Assembly: GCF_014202315.1 (NCBI RefSeq)
Contig: NZ_JACHGN010000020.1
Location: forward strand, 62,001 to 126,000
Source: Thermocatellispora tengchongensis
GTDB taxonomy: Bacteria > Actinomycetota > Actinomycetes > Streptosporangiales > Streptosporangiaceae
DNA: 64,000 nucleotides
Reading direction: 5' to 3'
A program made the position numbers and the translations under genes. A model generated the notes under the pieces. The model worked only from the letters and a program-made list of their open reading frames with translations, searched no databases and had not been told where the DNA came from. Shown here one piece after another: positions 54,569 to 62,578 of the stretch; positions within the stretch are counted from its first letter, which is position 1, and each line of letters begins with the position of its first letter.

Positions 54569-55474
54569 TCAGCGGCCGAACTCGGCCAGCAGGCGCCTGC
54601 AGCGGATCACCCAGCGGTCCCGCTCGTCCTCGATCTCGGCGATCGAGCGTCCCGCCGCCTCCGCGTGAACGCCCGCGATCAGCCGCGCCATCGGATCGCC
54701 CGCCGGAAGGTCTCCGGTCAGCGTGCCGAACGCGGCGAGGAACCCCTCGATGCCCCGTTCCCCTCCGGCCAGGTGCATGTTGAGCAGCGGCCCGACCAGC
54801 GCCGAACGCAGGCCAGGGCCCCAGGTCAGCGCGTCGTCCACGGCCCGCGCGTCACCGACGCCCTCCAGGACGATGGCGACGGCCTCGCGGGTGAGGGCCG
54901 ACTGCAGCCGGTTGACGATGTGGCCCGGTGTCTCGCGGTCCAGCCGCAGCGGGCGTTTGCCGACCGAGCGGTAGACCTGTATCGCCGCGGTCACCGCGGC
55001 CTCGGCCGTCTGCTCGCCGCCCACGACTTCCACCAGCGGCATCAGGTGCGGAGGGTTGAGCGGATGGCCGATGACCATGCGCTCGGGGCGCGCCTGCCCC
55101 CGCTGGATCTCGCTGATCGGAATGCCGGACGAGCTGGAGGCGATGACGGCGCCCTCCGGCGCCGCCTTGTCGATCTCGGCGAACAGCGACCGCTTGAGGC
55201 CGAGGTCCTCCGGCCCGCTCTCCTGGACGAAGTCGGCGCCGGTCACCGCGGAGGCGATGTCGGGCGCGAAGGCCAGCAGGTCCGGGTCGGGGTCGGCCTC
55301 CGTGGCCAGGTCGCCCACCTCCCGCAGCAGCGGCCAGGCCCGTTCCAGCCGGGCCCGCAGCGCCGGCTCGGCCTTCGGGTCGGTGTCGGTGACGACGACC
55401 CGGTGCCCGTGGGCGAGGAAGGCGGCCGCCCAGCCCGCCCCCATCAACCCGCCGCCGACCAGTGCGATCCGCAT
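54569..55474 (-). CDS. 3-hydroxyacyl-CoA dehydrogenase family NAD-dependent dehydrogenase
   Basis: 301-residue two-domain dehydrogenase: IALVGGGLMGAGWAAAFLAHG (NAD fold), the segment SSSSGIPISEI, catalytic His in MVIGHPLNPPHLMPLVEVV near residue 140 and a helical C-terminal half. Single-function relatives without a hydratase domain include L-gulonate 3-dehydrogenase, carnitine dehydrogenase and lambda-crystallin, so the substrate may be a free hydroxy acid. Its ATG overlaps the amidohydrolase stop (TGATG). Confidence 0.9.
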   Translation of the reverse strand: MRIALVGGGLMGAGWAAAFLAHGHRVVVTDTDPKAEPALRARLERAWPLLREVGDLATEADPDPDLLAFAPDIASAVTGADFVQESGPEDLGLKRSLFAEIDKAAPEGAVIASSSSGIPISEIQRGQARPERMVIGHPLNPPHLMPLVEVVGGEQTAEAAVTAAIQVYRSVGKRPLRLDRETPGHIVNRLQSALTREAVAIVLEGVGDARAVDDALTWGPGLRSALVGPLLNMHLAGGERGIEGFLAAFGTLTGDLPAGDPMARLIAGVHAEAAGRSIAEIEDERDRWVIRCRRLLAEFGR

Positions 55475-56382
55475 CAGCGTCCGTCCTTTCCGCCGGCCGT
55501 CCGCACGGCGTCCCGGGTGAAGCCGTACAGCCTGGCCGGGTTGTCGACCAGGATCGCCCTGCGGTCCTCGGGCCCCGGTACGGCGCGGGCCAGCAGGTCC
55601 AGCAGGTCGCCCTCCTCCGGCATGGGCGCGCCCATGCCGGGATGCGGCCAGTTGCTCCCCCACAGCGTCCGGTCGGGCGCCAGCTCGTGCAGCGCGGCCA
55701 TCAGCTCGCGGGTGTCGTCGTGCCCGGGCCGGTGGGGAGACACCAGGTACGGCGCGGACAGCTTGACCCAGGCGCCCGCGTCCGCCAGCAGGCGCCGCAG
55801 CGCGATGAAGCCGGGACCGCCGGGGACCTCGGAGGCCGGCAGCGTCCCCATGTGGTCGACCACGACCGGCACCGGCAGGCCCGCCAGCAGCCCGGCGTGC
55901 TCGGCGAGACCCGCTCCGTCCAGGATGACCTGGACGTGCCAGCCCAGGTCCGCGAGCCGCGGGGCGAAGGCGGGCAGGTCCGCCGGGGTGAGGGCGGCAC
56001 GGTACAGGGGGTTGACCCGGACGCCTCGCACACCGGCGATGTGCAGCCTGGCCAGCTCGTCGTCGGTGACGCCGGGCGGGACCACCGCGACACCGCGCAG
56101 CCGGTCGCCGTGCGCGGCCAGCGCGTCCAGCAGCAGGGTGTTGTCCACGCCGTAGACGCTGGGCTGCACGAGCACCCCCCGTTCCAGGCCGACCCGCTCG
56201 CTGACCTGGAGGTAGTGCTCCAGGAAGGCGTCGGCCGGGGTGTAGGCGCGCTCGGCCGCATAGGGATACCGGCCGGTGGGGCCGAAGACGTGGAAGTGGG
56301 TGTCGCAGGCCCCCGGCGGCAGCGGCTCGGACGGCGGCCGGGGCCTGAGGTTGGGAGGTGCGAACTGCGGCGCGATGTGCAC
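55474..56382 (-). CDS. amidohydrolase family protein (2-pyrone-4,6-dicarboxylate lactonase-like)
   Basis: 302-residue amidohydrolase-2 protein close in layout to LigI-type lactonases: PPGACDTHFHVFGPTGRYPY near the N terminus, VVVDHMGTLP near residue 160 and LWGSNWPHPGMGAP near residue 250. LigI-like enzymes usually have Asp in that last motif (TDWPH); here it is Asn, which may matter for catalysis. Start: GTG 56382 (GAGAGG about ten bases upstream); in-frame ATGs at 56439 and 56457 lie inside the divergent promoter element. Lactone or ester hydrolysis is the inferred role. Confidence 0.82.
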   Translation of the reverse strand: MHIAPQFAPPNLRPRPPSEPLPPGACDTHFHVFGPTGRYPYAAERAYTPADAFLEHYLQVSERVGLERGVLVQPSVYGVDNTLLLDALAAHGDRLRGVAVVPPGVTDDELARLHIAGVRGVRVNPLYRAALTPADLPAFAPRLADLGWHVQVILDGAGLAEHAGLLAGLPVPVVVDHMGTLPASEVPGGPGFIALRRLLADAGAWVKLSAPYLVSPHRPGHDDTRELMAALHELAPDRTLWGSNWPHPGMGAPMPEEGDLLDLLARAVPGPEDRRAILVDNPARLYGFTRDAVRTAGGKDGR

Positions 56383-56431
56383 GTGGGTGTTTCCTCTCCG
56401 GGTCGGGACGTTGGCCGCCCCGTATCGATTC

Positions 56432-56466
56432 GTTGACATATTTTCGCGTTTTGTCATATATGTAAA
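56432..56466 (+). promoter_or_regulatory. promoter/operator for the SDR operon, likely leaderless
   Basis: GTTGACATA (56432-56440), 18 bases, TATGTAAA (56459-56466): the same geometry as at 53706. TTGACA (56433-56438) and TATATG (56457-56462) are 18 bp apart, and the SDR ATG begins seven bases past the -10, so transcription may start at the A of ATG. The site also lies in front of the divergent amidohydrolase gene. Confidence 0.65.
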
Positions 56467-56468
56467 CC

Positions 56469-57269
56469 ATGCAACCCACCAGATTCGCCGGCCGGACGGC
56501 CGTGGTGACCGGGGCGGCCAGGGGTATCGGGCTCGCCTGTGCCCGCAGGTTCGCCGAGGAGGGCGCCTCGGTGGCGCTGGTCGACCTGCCCGGCTCGGAC
56601 GGCGCCGCTCAGGCCGAACGGCTCGCCGCCGAGGGGCACACGGCCCGCTTCTACCCCTGCGACGTCACGGATCGCCCGGCGGTGAACGGGACGTTCGACA
56701 AGATCGCCGCCGAGCTGGGCGTGCCCGACGTGCTGCACGCCAACGCGGGCATCCTGCGTGGCAGCGACTTCCCCGACACCACCGAGGAGGAGTGGAACGC
56801 GGTTCTGACCGGCAATCTGACCTCGGTGTTCCTGTGCGGGCAGGCCGCCGCCCGGCTGATGATCTCCGCTCGGCGTCCCGGGGCGATCGTCAACACCGCC
56901 TCGATCGCCGTCCTGCTGACCGCGCCCGAGGGCGCCGCGTACAGCGCCTCCAAGGGCGGAGTGGCCGCACTGACCAGGGCGATGGCACTCAGCCTGGCCC
57001 GGCACGGCATCCGGGTGAACGCGATCGGCCCCGGCACCGTCGCCACCGAGATGATGGCGCCCGCCCTGGCCCACCAGGAGCTGGCGGACCAGATCCTGTC
57101 ACGCACCCCGCTCGGACGGTACGCCCGGCCCGAGGACATCGCCGGCGTCGTCGCCTTCCTCGCCGGCGATGACGCCGCCTACCTGACCGGCCAGACCCTT
57201 TACATCGACGGCGGGCGGCTGGCCCTGAACTACACCACCACCGCGCGGGCCTCGGCGGGCCGGCCATGA
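56469..57269 (+). CDS. SDR-family oxidoreductase
   Basis: 266-residue classical SDR with TGAARGIGLA, the HANAGILRG version of NNAG, NTASIAVLL and the YSASK active site, ending LYIDGG. It has no ribosome site and a promoter placed for a leaderless mRNA. Its stop overlaps the hydroxyacid dehydrogenase start (ATGA). Likely a hydroxyacid or polyol dehydrogenase in the dicarboxylate/lactone regulon. Confidence 0.92.
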   Translation: MQPTRFAGRTAVVTGAARGIGLACARRFAEEGASVALVDLPGSDGAAQAERLAAEGHTARFYPCDVTDRPAVNGTFDKIAAELGVPDVLHANAGILRGSDFPDTTEEEWNAVLTGNLTSVFLCGQAAARLMISARRPGAIVNTASIAVLLTAPEGAAYSASKGGVAALTRAMALSLARHGIRVNAIGPGTVATEMMAPALAHQELADQILSRTPLGRYARPEDIAGVVAFLAGDDAAYLTGQTLYIDGGRLALNYTTTARASAGRP

Positions 57270-58231
57270 GCCCCGAACACGCGCACGTGCTGCTGACCGA
57301 GCCGGTGCCGCCCATCATCGAGGGCCTGGCCCCGCACTTCGAGGTCCACCGCCTCTGGGAGATTGGAAGAGAGCAGGCGATCGAGAAGGCGGGCCGGGAC
57401 ATCCGGGCCATCGCCGTCGGCCCCAAGGCGGTCGTGGACGCCGGCCTCATCGCCGCCCTGCCCGCCCTGGAGATCATCGCCAAGTTCGGCGTCGGGTACG
57501 AGACCATCGACGTGGCCGCGGCCGCGCGGCACGGGGTCGTGGTCACCAACACCGCCGGCGCGCCCACCGAGGAGGTCGCCGACTTCGCCCTCGGCCTGCT
57601 GCTGGCCGCCGTCCGGCAGATCCCGCAGGCCGCCCGCTACCTGAGCGACGGGGAGTGGGGCCCGGGCCGGTTCTTCCCGCTCACCGCCACGCTGCGCGGG
57701 CGGCGGGTGGGCATCCTCGGCCTCGGCGCGATCGGCCGGGCCGTGGCCCGCCGCTGCGAGGGGTTCGGCCTTCCGGTGGCCTACCACGGCCGCACCAGGC
57801 AGGCCGGCGTACCGTACCCGTACTACGACTCCCCGCGCAGCCTGGCCGCGGCCGTGGACACGCTGATCGTCACCGCGGCGGGCGGGCCCGGCACCGCCGG
57901 CCTGGTCGACGCGCAGGTGCTGCGCGCCCTCGGCCCCGACGGGGTGCTGGTCAACGTCGCCCGCGGCTCGATCGTCGACCAGCCCGCCCTGCTGGAGGCG
58001 CTGCGCGAGGGCACCATCCGGACCGCCGCTCTGGACGTGTTCGCCGGTGAGCCCGAGACGCCGCGCGACCTGCTGGCCTTCGACCACGTCGTCGTCACGC
58101 CCCACACCGGGGCGGGCTCCCTGCACACGGTGCTGGAGATGAGCCGGCTGGTGGTGGAGAACCTGGTGTCCTGGTTCTCCGGCGCGGGACCCCTCAGTCC
58201 CGTCCCCGAGACCCCCTGGAGGAAGCGCTGA
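57266..58231 (+). CDS. D-isomer-specific 2-hydroxyacid dehydrogenase
   Basis: 321-residue dehydrogenase of the glyoxylate/hydroxypyruvate reductase type: GVGYETIDVAAAARHGVVV near residue 75, NAD motif GILGLGAIGRAVARR near residue 150, and the catalytic Arg (VNVARGS), Glu (AGEPE) and His (TPHTGAGS) all present. It reduces 2-oxo acids or the reverse. Overlaps on both sides (ATGA upstream, TGATG downstream) show coupling. A decayed copy of its 3' end lies at 61849-61949. Confidence 0.93.
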   Translation: MSPEHAHVLLTEPVPPIIEGLAPHFEVHRLWEIGREQAIEKAGRDIRAIAVGPKAVVDAGLIAALPALEIIAKFGVGYETIDVAAAARHGVVVTNTAGAPTEEVADFALGLLLAAVRQIPQAARYLSDGEWGPGRFFPLTATLRGRRVGILGLGAIGRAVARRCEGFGLPVAYHGRTRQAGVPYPYYDSPRSLAAAVDTLIVTAAGGPGTAGLVDAQVLRALGPDGVLVNVARGSIVDQPALLEALREGTIRTAALDVFAGEPETPRDLLAFDHVVVTPHTGAGSLHTVLEMSRLVVENLVSWFSGAGPLSPVPETPWRKR

Positions 58232-59208
58232 TGCGTGCCGCGCAGATCACCGCCTTCGGCGGCCCCGAGGTGCTTCGCGAGACCGAGGTCCCGGCGCCCG
58301 AACCCCTTGCCGGTCAGATCGTCATGGCGGTGGAGACAGCGGGCGTGAACTTCGCCGAAGTCCTGATGCGCCAGGGGAAGATGCCCGGCCTGCGGCCCCC
58401 GGTCGTCCCCGGCCTGGAGGCCGCCGGTCGGGTCGCCGCGGTCGGCGAGGGCGTGCGCGGCTTCACGCCCGGCGCGCCCGTCGCCGCGTTCACCTTCTCC
58501 GGCTACGCCCAGTTCGCCGCGGTGGACGCCCGGCTGGCCGTGCCGCTCGGCGATTTCCCGGACACCGCGTTCGCGGCCACCGTTCCCTGCGCCGCGGTGA
58601 GCGGATATCTGATGCTGGACCACCTCGCCCGGCTGCGGCAGGGGGAGACGGTGCTGATCCACGGGGCCGCCGGAGGTGTCGGCGGCCTGGCCGCGCAGAT
58701 CGCCCGCGCGCTGGGGGCAGAGCGCGTCCTGGGCACCGTCGGCCGCCCGGGCAAGGCCGAGTACGCCGCCGGACTCGGCTACGACGAGGTGTTCGACCGC
58801 CAGGACTTCACCTCGGCGGTGGCCGACCTGACGAAGGGACGCGGCGTCGACGTCGTCCTGGAGATGCTGGGCGGCGAGCACGTCACCCGCAGCCTCGACG
58901 CACTGGCCCCGGGCGGCCGGGTCGTCTACTTCGGCGACCCGGACTTCGCCAGCCAGGCCACCGTCCCGGTCCAGCGGCTCCGCTCCGCCAACCACGGAGT
59001 CCTCGGCTTCTCCCTGGGCGGCCTGGCCTGGCAGAGCCCCGGACTGTGGCGCCCGGCCGCCGAGTCCGTGCTGCGCCTGGCCCGTGAGGGTCGCCTGCAG
59101 AGCACCGTCACCGGCGCCTATCCGCTGTCGGAGGCCTCCGCGGCACACGCCCTGCTGGAGTCGGGCAGGTCGGTCGGCAAGCTGGTTCTCCAGATACCGC
59201 CGGCCTGA
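58231..59208 (+). CDS. NADPH:quinone oxidoreductase family zinc-independent MDR
   Basis: 325-residue medium-chain reductase without zinc ligands: NFAEVLMRQGKMPG near residue 35, PGLEAAGRVAAVGEGV near 65 and the cofactor fold LIHGAAGGVGGLAAQIARALG near 145. It would reduce a quinone or an activated double bond with NADPH. It is the last gene of the SDR operon; ATG 58231 overlaps the previous stop. Confidence 0.92.
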   Translation: MRAAQITAFGGPEVLRETEVPAPEPLAGQIVMAVETAGVNFAEVLMRQGKMPGLRPPVVPGLEAAGRVAAVGEGVRGFTPGAPVAAFTFSGYAQFAAVDARLAVPLGDFPDTAFAATVPCAAVSGYLMLDHLARLRQGETVLIHGAAGGVGGLAAQIARALGAERVLGTVGRPGKAEYAAGLGYDEVFDRQDFTSAVADLTKGRGVDVVLEMLGGEHVTRSLDALAPGGRVVYFGDPDFASQATVPVQRLRSANHGVLGFSLGGLAWQSPGLWRPAAESVLRLAREGRLQSTVTGAYPLSEASAAHALLESGRSVGKLVLQIPPA

Positions 59209-59381
59209 CACCGCTTCCCCGCGGCAGCGCTTTCGGGGGTGACCCGCGGGCCGTCCTCCCCGATGAACAGCTCGCCCGAGCGGGAGGGTGGGCTACCGGC
59301 CCGGCGCTGCCCGGCCGAGCTGGTAGAGGCCGGCGGCGGCGAACGCGAACGCGACCGTCGAGGCGATGGTGCGTACGAGGT

Positions 59382-60041
59382 ATGACGGAATCAGGGATGA
59401 CCCGGAGGGCGACCCTGAAGTCGCCCGCCCGAGGCGAGGCACGGCGCGAGGCGATCCTGGCCGCGGCCGCGCAGATCCTGGAGAGCGAGGGCATCACGGC
59501 GATGTCCGCGCGCAGGATCGCCGAGCAGGCGCACGCCTCGAAGGAGACCATCTACGCGCACTTCGGCGGCCGGCGCGGGCTGCTCGAAGCCCTGGTGCAA
59601 CGGCAGTCGGCCGAGACCAACCGGCGTCTGCGCAGCGCGCTCGACGAGCCGGGCGGACAGCCCGTGCGCGCCGTCCTCGAAGAGGCGGTGCGCGGGTTGT
59701 TGACGCTGCTGACCGGCGCCAGATCCCTCGCCCTCAACCGCGCCGCGATCGCCGGCGTGCCGGGCGATCGTGAACTGGCCGACGCGCTGTACGCGGCCGG
59801 CCGGGCGACGACCGGGCCGCTGTTCGAGGCGCTGCTCGCCCAAGCCGCCCGCGATGGGGAGCTGACCTGCCCGGACTCCGTCGAGGCGTTCGGCGTGCTG
59901 TTCGGACTCGCCGTCCGCGACGCGCAGATCACCGCCCTGCTCGGTGCCGGAAAGGAGTGGACGCAACAGGCGATCCAGGCGCGCGCCGCACACGCCGTCG
60001 CCTTGTTCTACCGCCTGTACGGCTCACCCGAGAGGTCGTGA
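59382..60041 (+). CDS. TetR-family transcriptional regulator
   Basis: 219-residue regulator. The helix-turn-helix MSARRIAEQAHASKETIYAHF lies near residues 42-62, followed by GGRRGLLEALV; a TetR_C-type helical domain ends the protein. ATG 59382 and ATG 59397 are both possible; neither has a clear ribosome site. It is not flanked by an obvious operator and its target is unclear. Confidence 0.9.
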   Translation: MTESGMTRRATLKSPARGEARREAILAAAAQILESEGITAMSARRIAEQAHASKETIYAHFGGRRGLLEALVQRQSAETNRRLRSALDEPGGQPVRAVLEEAVRGLLTLLTGARSLALNRAAIAGVPGDRELADALYAAGRATTGPLFEALLAQAARDGELTCPDSVEAFGVLFGLAVRDAQITALLGAGKEWTQQAIQARAAHAVALFYRLYGSPERS

Positions 60042-60332
60042 CCGTGCCGGACGCTGAGGCGTCACGACGGTTCGCGCCCGCCGGTGAAGGCGAGCCAGGG
60101 GGGCCGCCTCGCCGCGGAAGCCGGCGGGATCCACCTGTCCGGCCCCGTGAACCACCACACGCCTCGCTCGCGCGTGCCTCGGCCGCCCGGGAGAGCTTGT
60201 CGTCCCGTGTGGCCACCGCGCGATGGCGTTCGAGCCGGTTGTGCAGCCGGAGGTCGAAGGCGGGCGGCCGGGCTACAGGGGCGCGGCGTGCGCCTCTCGG
60301 CTTCCGGCGCGGCCCAGGGGCCTTCCGGAGAT

Positions 60333-60788
60333 CTAGCCGTTCGGACGGATCACGATCGTCTGCAACGAGTTCCGTAGCTGCTCGGCGGCCTGGGGGGTGA
60401 GCCGCGCGAGGAACTCGCGCTCGGCGTCATCGGTCGCCTTGACGGCCTGGCGGAGAGTGTCCTTTCCGGCGTCGGTCAGTTCGACCACGTTGCGGCGCCG
60501 GTCCTCCGCGTCGGGGTGACGTGACACCAGACCTTTGGCCTCCAGCGCGTCCAGCATCGCGACCATCGTCGTGCGGTCGATGCCCAGCCGCTGCGCCGCC
60601 TGCTGCTGAGACGTCGGCTCGCGGCCGGTGAGGGCGAGCAGCACCCCGAGCTCGCGCCCGTCGATGCCGTACGGCGTCAACGCCTTGGTGGTGAGCTCGG
60701 CCATCCGAAGGTGCGCGTGCTTGAGCAGGTAGATCAGATTCCTGCTCAGCTCGGGGCCCGGCCCGTCGTTGCTGGACATGCTCTCCAT
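60333..60788 (-). CDS. MarR-family transcriptional regulator
   Basis: 151-residue winged-helix regulator: QQAAQRLGIDRTTMVAMLDA recognition segment near residue 75 and wing RHPDAEDRRRNVVELTDAG. ATG 60788 or 60779 can serve; a GGAG between them is too near the second. It diverges from the NAD-dependent epimerase gene across a perfect inverted repeat at 60807-60821, so it very probably represses both. Confidence 0.92.
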   Translation of the reverse strand: MESMSSNDGPGPELSRNLIYLLKHAHLRMAELTTKALTPYGIDGRELGVLLALTGREPTSQQQAAQRLGIDRTTMVAMLDALEAKGLVSRHPDAEDRRRNVVELTDAGKDTLRQAVKATDDAEREFLARLTPQAAEQLRNSLQTIVIRPNG

Positions 60789-60806
60789 TCTATTGCTAGG
60801 CTGATC

Positions 60807-60821
60807 GTCAGTACCACTGAC
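60807..60821. promoter_or_regulatory. MarR operator between MarR and epimerase genes
   Basis: GTCAGT-ACC-ACTGAC is a perfect inverted repeat, extended by outer GAT/ATC arms with one mismatched pair. It stands between the divergent start codons (60788 and 60854). Confidence 0.7.
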
Positions 60822-60853
60822 AATCAGCTCGACGACACAAGAAGAGGAAAGCA

Positions 60854-61801
60854 ATGATCCTGGTCACCGGAGGCTTGGGTTTCATCGGCTCCCACACCGT
60901 TCGGGCACTGCTCGACATGGGCGAGGGCTGCGTGCTGGTCCAGCGCAGGACCGGCGAGGTGCCGGCCGGCCTCGTCGGCGAGAACGTGGCGGTCGAGCGG
61001 GCCGACATCACCGATCTCGACGCGTTGCTCGACGTCGGCAAGCGCCACAAGATCACCGGCATCGTGCATCTCGCGTTCTCCATGCCGTGGCCGCCCGCGC
61101 CCGACCAGCCCATTGAGCAAACGCGAAAGGCCCTGGGCAGCCTGCTCAACATCATGCAGGCCGCCCAGGACTGGGGCGTGGCCCGAGTGGGCGTCGCGAG
61201 CACGATCGGCGTCTACTCCGGCATCGCGGACGAGGGCCCGCTCAGGGAGGACTCTCCGTTGCCGATGACCGCACCCCACGTGATCCCGACCTTCAAGAAG
61301 ATCGGCGAGATGCTCAACGGCCACGTGGCCGACGTCACCGGCATCGAGGTCATCAACCACCGCATCTCCGGCACCTGGGGCCCGGGCGACCCCCACGGCG
61401 CGATGTTCTTCGCCGCCCCCGAACTCATCCATGCCGCCGCCAAGGGCACTGAGCCGGACCTCTCCACGCTCTTCGTGCCTCCGCACGCGGAAGACGCGAT
61501 CGACCTGTGCTACGTCAAGGACACCGGCCGGGCCATCGCGCTCCTCCAGCTCGCGGACCGGCTCAACCACCGCACGTACAACGTCGGGTCCGGCCGCGCG
61601 ACGACCAACGCCGAGATCATCGCCGCGATCAAGCAGGTCGTCCCCGACGCCCGGGTCGACCTGCCCACCGGAGGGCTGGGCCGGCAGAGCTACCTCGACA
61701 TCACCCGGCTCCAGCAGGACACCGGCTACAAGCCCGAATACGACGCCGAGCGCGCGGCCGCCGAGTACATCGCCTGGCTGCGCGCCGGCAACGAGTACTG
61801 A
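60854..61801 (+). CDS. NAD-dependent epimerase/dehydratase family protein
   Basis: 315-residue extended SDR. The cofactor loop VTGGLGFIGSHT is at the N terminus; ASTIGVYSG near residue 117 and the PTFKKIGE lysine region near 150 occupy the catalytic sites, but Tyr of YxxxK is replaced by Thr-Phe (TFKKIG), so the usual catalytic tyrosine is not obvious. ATG 60854 has AAGAGGAA upstream. Control by the divergent MarR suggests an inducible reductase or epimerase of unknown substrate. Confidence 0.9.
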   Translation: MILVTGGLGFIGSHTVRALLDMGEGCVLVQRRTGEVPAGLVGENVAVERADITDLDALLDVGKRHKITGIVHLAFSMPWPPAPDQPIEQTRKALGSLLNIMQAAQDWGVARVGVASTIGVYSGIADEGPLREDSPLPMTAPHVIPTFKKIGEMLNGHVADVTGIEVINHRISGTWGPGDPHGAMFFAAPELIHAAAKGTEPDLSTLFVPPHAEDAIDLCYVKDTGRAIALLQLADRLNHRTYNVGSGRATTNAEIIAAIKQVVPDARVDLPTGGLGRQSYLDITRLQQDTGYKPEYDAERAAAEYIAWLRAGNEY

Positions 61802-61848
61802 GGGCCTCCGGGCGCGGGCGTCCGTGCGGGGAGAGCCGGTGGCCGGGC

Positions 61849-61949
61849 CGCTGGATGAGCCGGCTCGGGGCGGAGAACCTGGGGGTTCTCCGGGGCAGGA
61901 CCTGAGTCCCGTCCCGGGGACCCCTGGAGGGAGCGCTGAAGCGTGCCGC
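61849..61949 (+). pseudogene. decayed copy of the 3' end of the 2-hydroxyacid dehydrogenase gene
   Basis: This stretch aligns with 58133-58242 (end of the D-2-hydroxyacid dehydrogenase and first codons of the quinone oxidoreductase). Shared blocks include ATGAGCCGGCT, GAGAACCTGG, GGTTCTCCGG, AGTCCCGTCCC and GGAGCGCTGAAGCGTGCCGC against GAAGCGCTGATGCGTGCCGC. Small deletions break the frame and the downstream start codon is changed to AAG. It is non-coding residue of a duplication or of a lost paralogous operon. Confidence 0.7.
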
Positions 61950-62025
61950 CTGCCCGGCCCCCCTCGCGCCCGCCAGGCCGTCCGCGTCGTCCAAAGTGTC
62001 GGTGCGGATCTCTAGCATCGAGCCC

Positions 62026-62562
62026 ATGACCACTGTGTCCCAGCTTCGCAAGGCGGCGCTCGGCCTTCCCGAGGTCGAGGAAGGCGCCCACTTCGGCATG
62101 GTCGCGTTCTCGGTGCGCGGCAAGGGGTTCGCCTCGGTGACGAAGGACGGCCAGGTGCAACTCCACCTGGGGGAGGCCGAGGTCGAGGCCGCGGTGTCCG
62201 CGCATCCGAGCGGCGAGCGGCTGTTCCGCAACGGCGCGCTCATCGGCTTCCGGGTGCCGGTGGCCGACATCGACGGCAAAGACCTCAACGCCCTGGTCCG
62301 GGTGGCGTGGTTCCACCGTGCTCCCAAGCGGCTGGCGGCGGCGCTCGCCGAGGCCGACGCGGGAACCAAGCCTGCCGATTGCGACCTGCCGGCCGCCATC
62401 GGCAGGCCGGCCACGCATGCCCTGCTCGGCGCCGGCCTGACCACTCTCGCCCAGGTCGCCACCCGCACCCGGGACGAACTGCTCGCCCTGCACGGGGTCG
62501 GCCCGAAGGCCGTGCGGATCCTGTCCGAGTCACTGGCCCAGAAGGGCATGTCGCTGCGCTGA
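62026..62562 (+). CDS. MmcQ/YjbR-family protein with C-terminal helix-hairpin-helix region
   Basis: 178 residues. Residues 1-110 show the MmcQ/YjbR fold pattern (LRKAALGLPEVEEGAHFGMVAFSVRGKGFASV, then a WFHRAPKRLA end). The C-terminal 60 residues (LPAAIGRPATHALLGAGLTTLAQVATRTRDELLALHGVGPKAV) look like the HhH repeat of RNA polymerase alpha C-terminal domains and DNA-repair proteins. A DNA-binding role is suggested for the tail only. ATG 62026 is used; no clear ribosome site. Confidence 0.8.
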   Translation: MTTVSQLRKAALGLPEVEEGAHFGMVAFSVRGKGFASVTKDGQVQLHLGEAEVEAAVSAHPSGERLFRNGALIGFRVPVADIDGKDLNALVRVAWFHRAPKRLAAALAEADAGTKPADCDLPAAIGRPATHALLGAGLTTLAQVATRTRDELLALHGVGPKAVRILSESLAQKGMSLR

Positions 62563-62578
62563 CGGCGCGAAGGCGACG

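Noticed and set aside
59282-59381. Minus-strand hydrophobic peptide ...LVRTIASTVAFAFAAAGLYQLGRAAPGR-stop that looks like part of a membrane protein
   Set aside because: No start codon in frame and only about 30 residues; it may be a remnant, but evidence is too thin for a feature.
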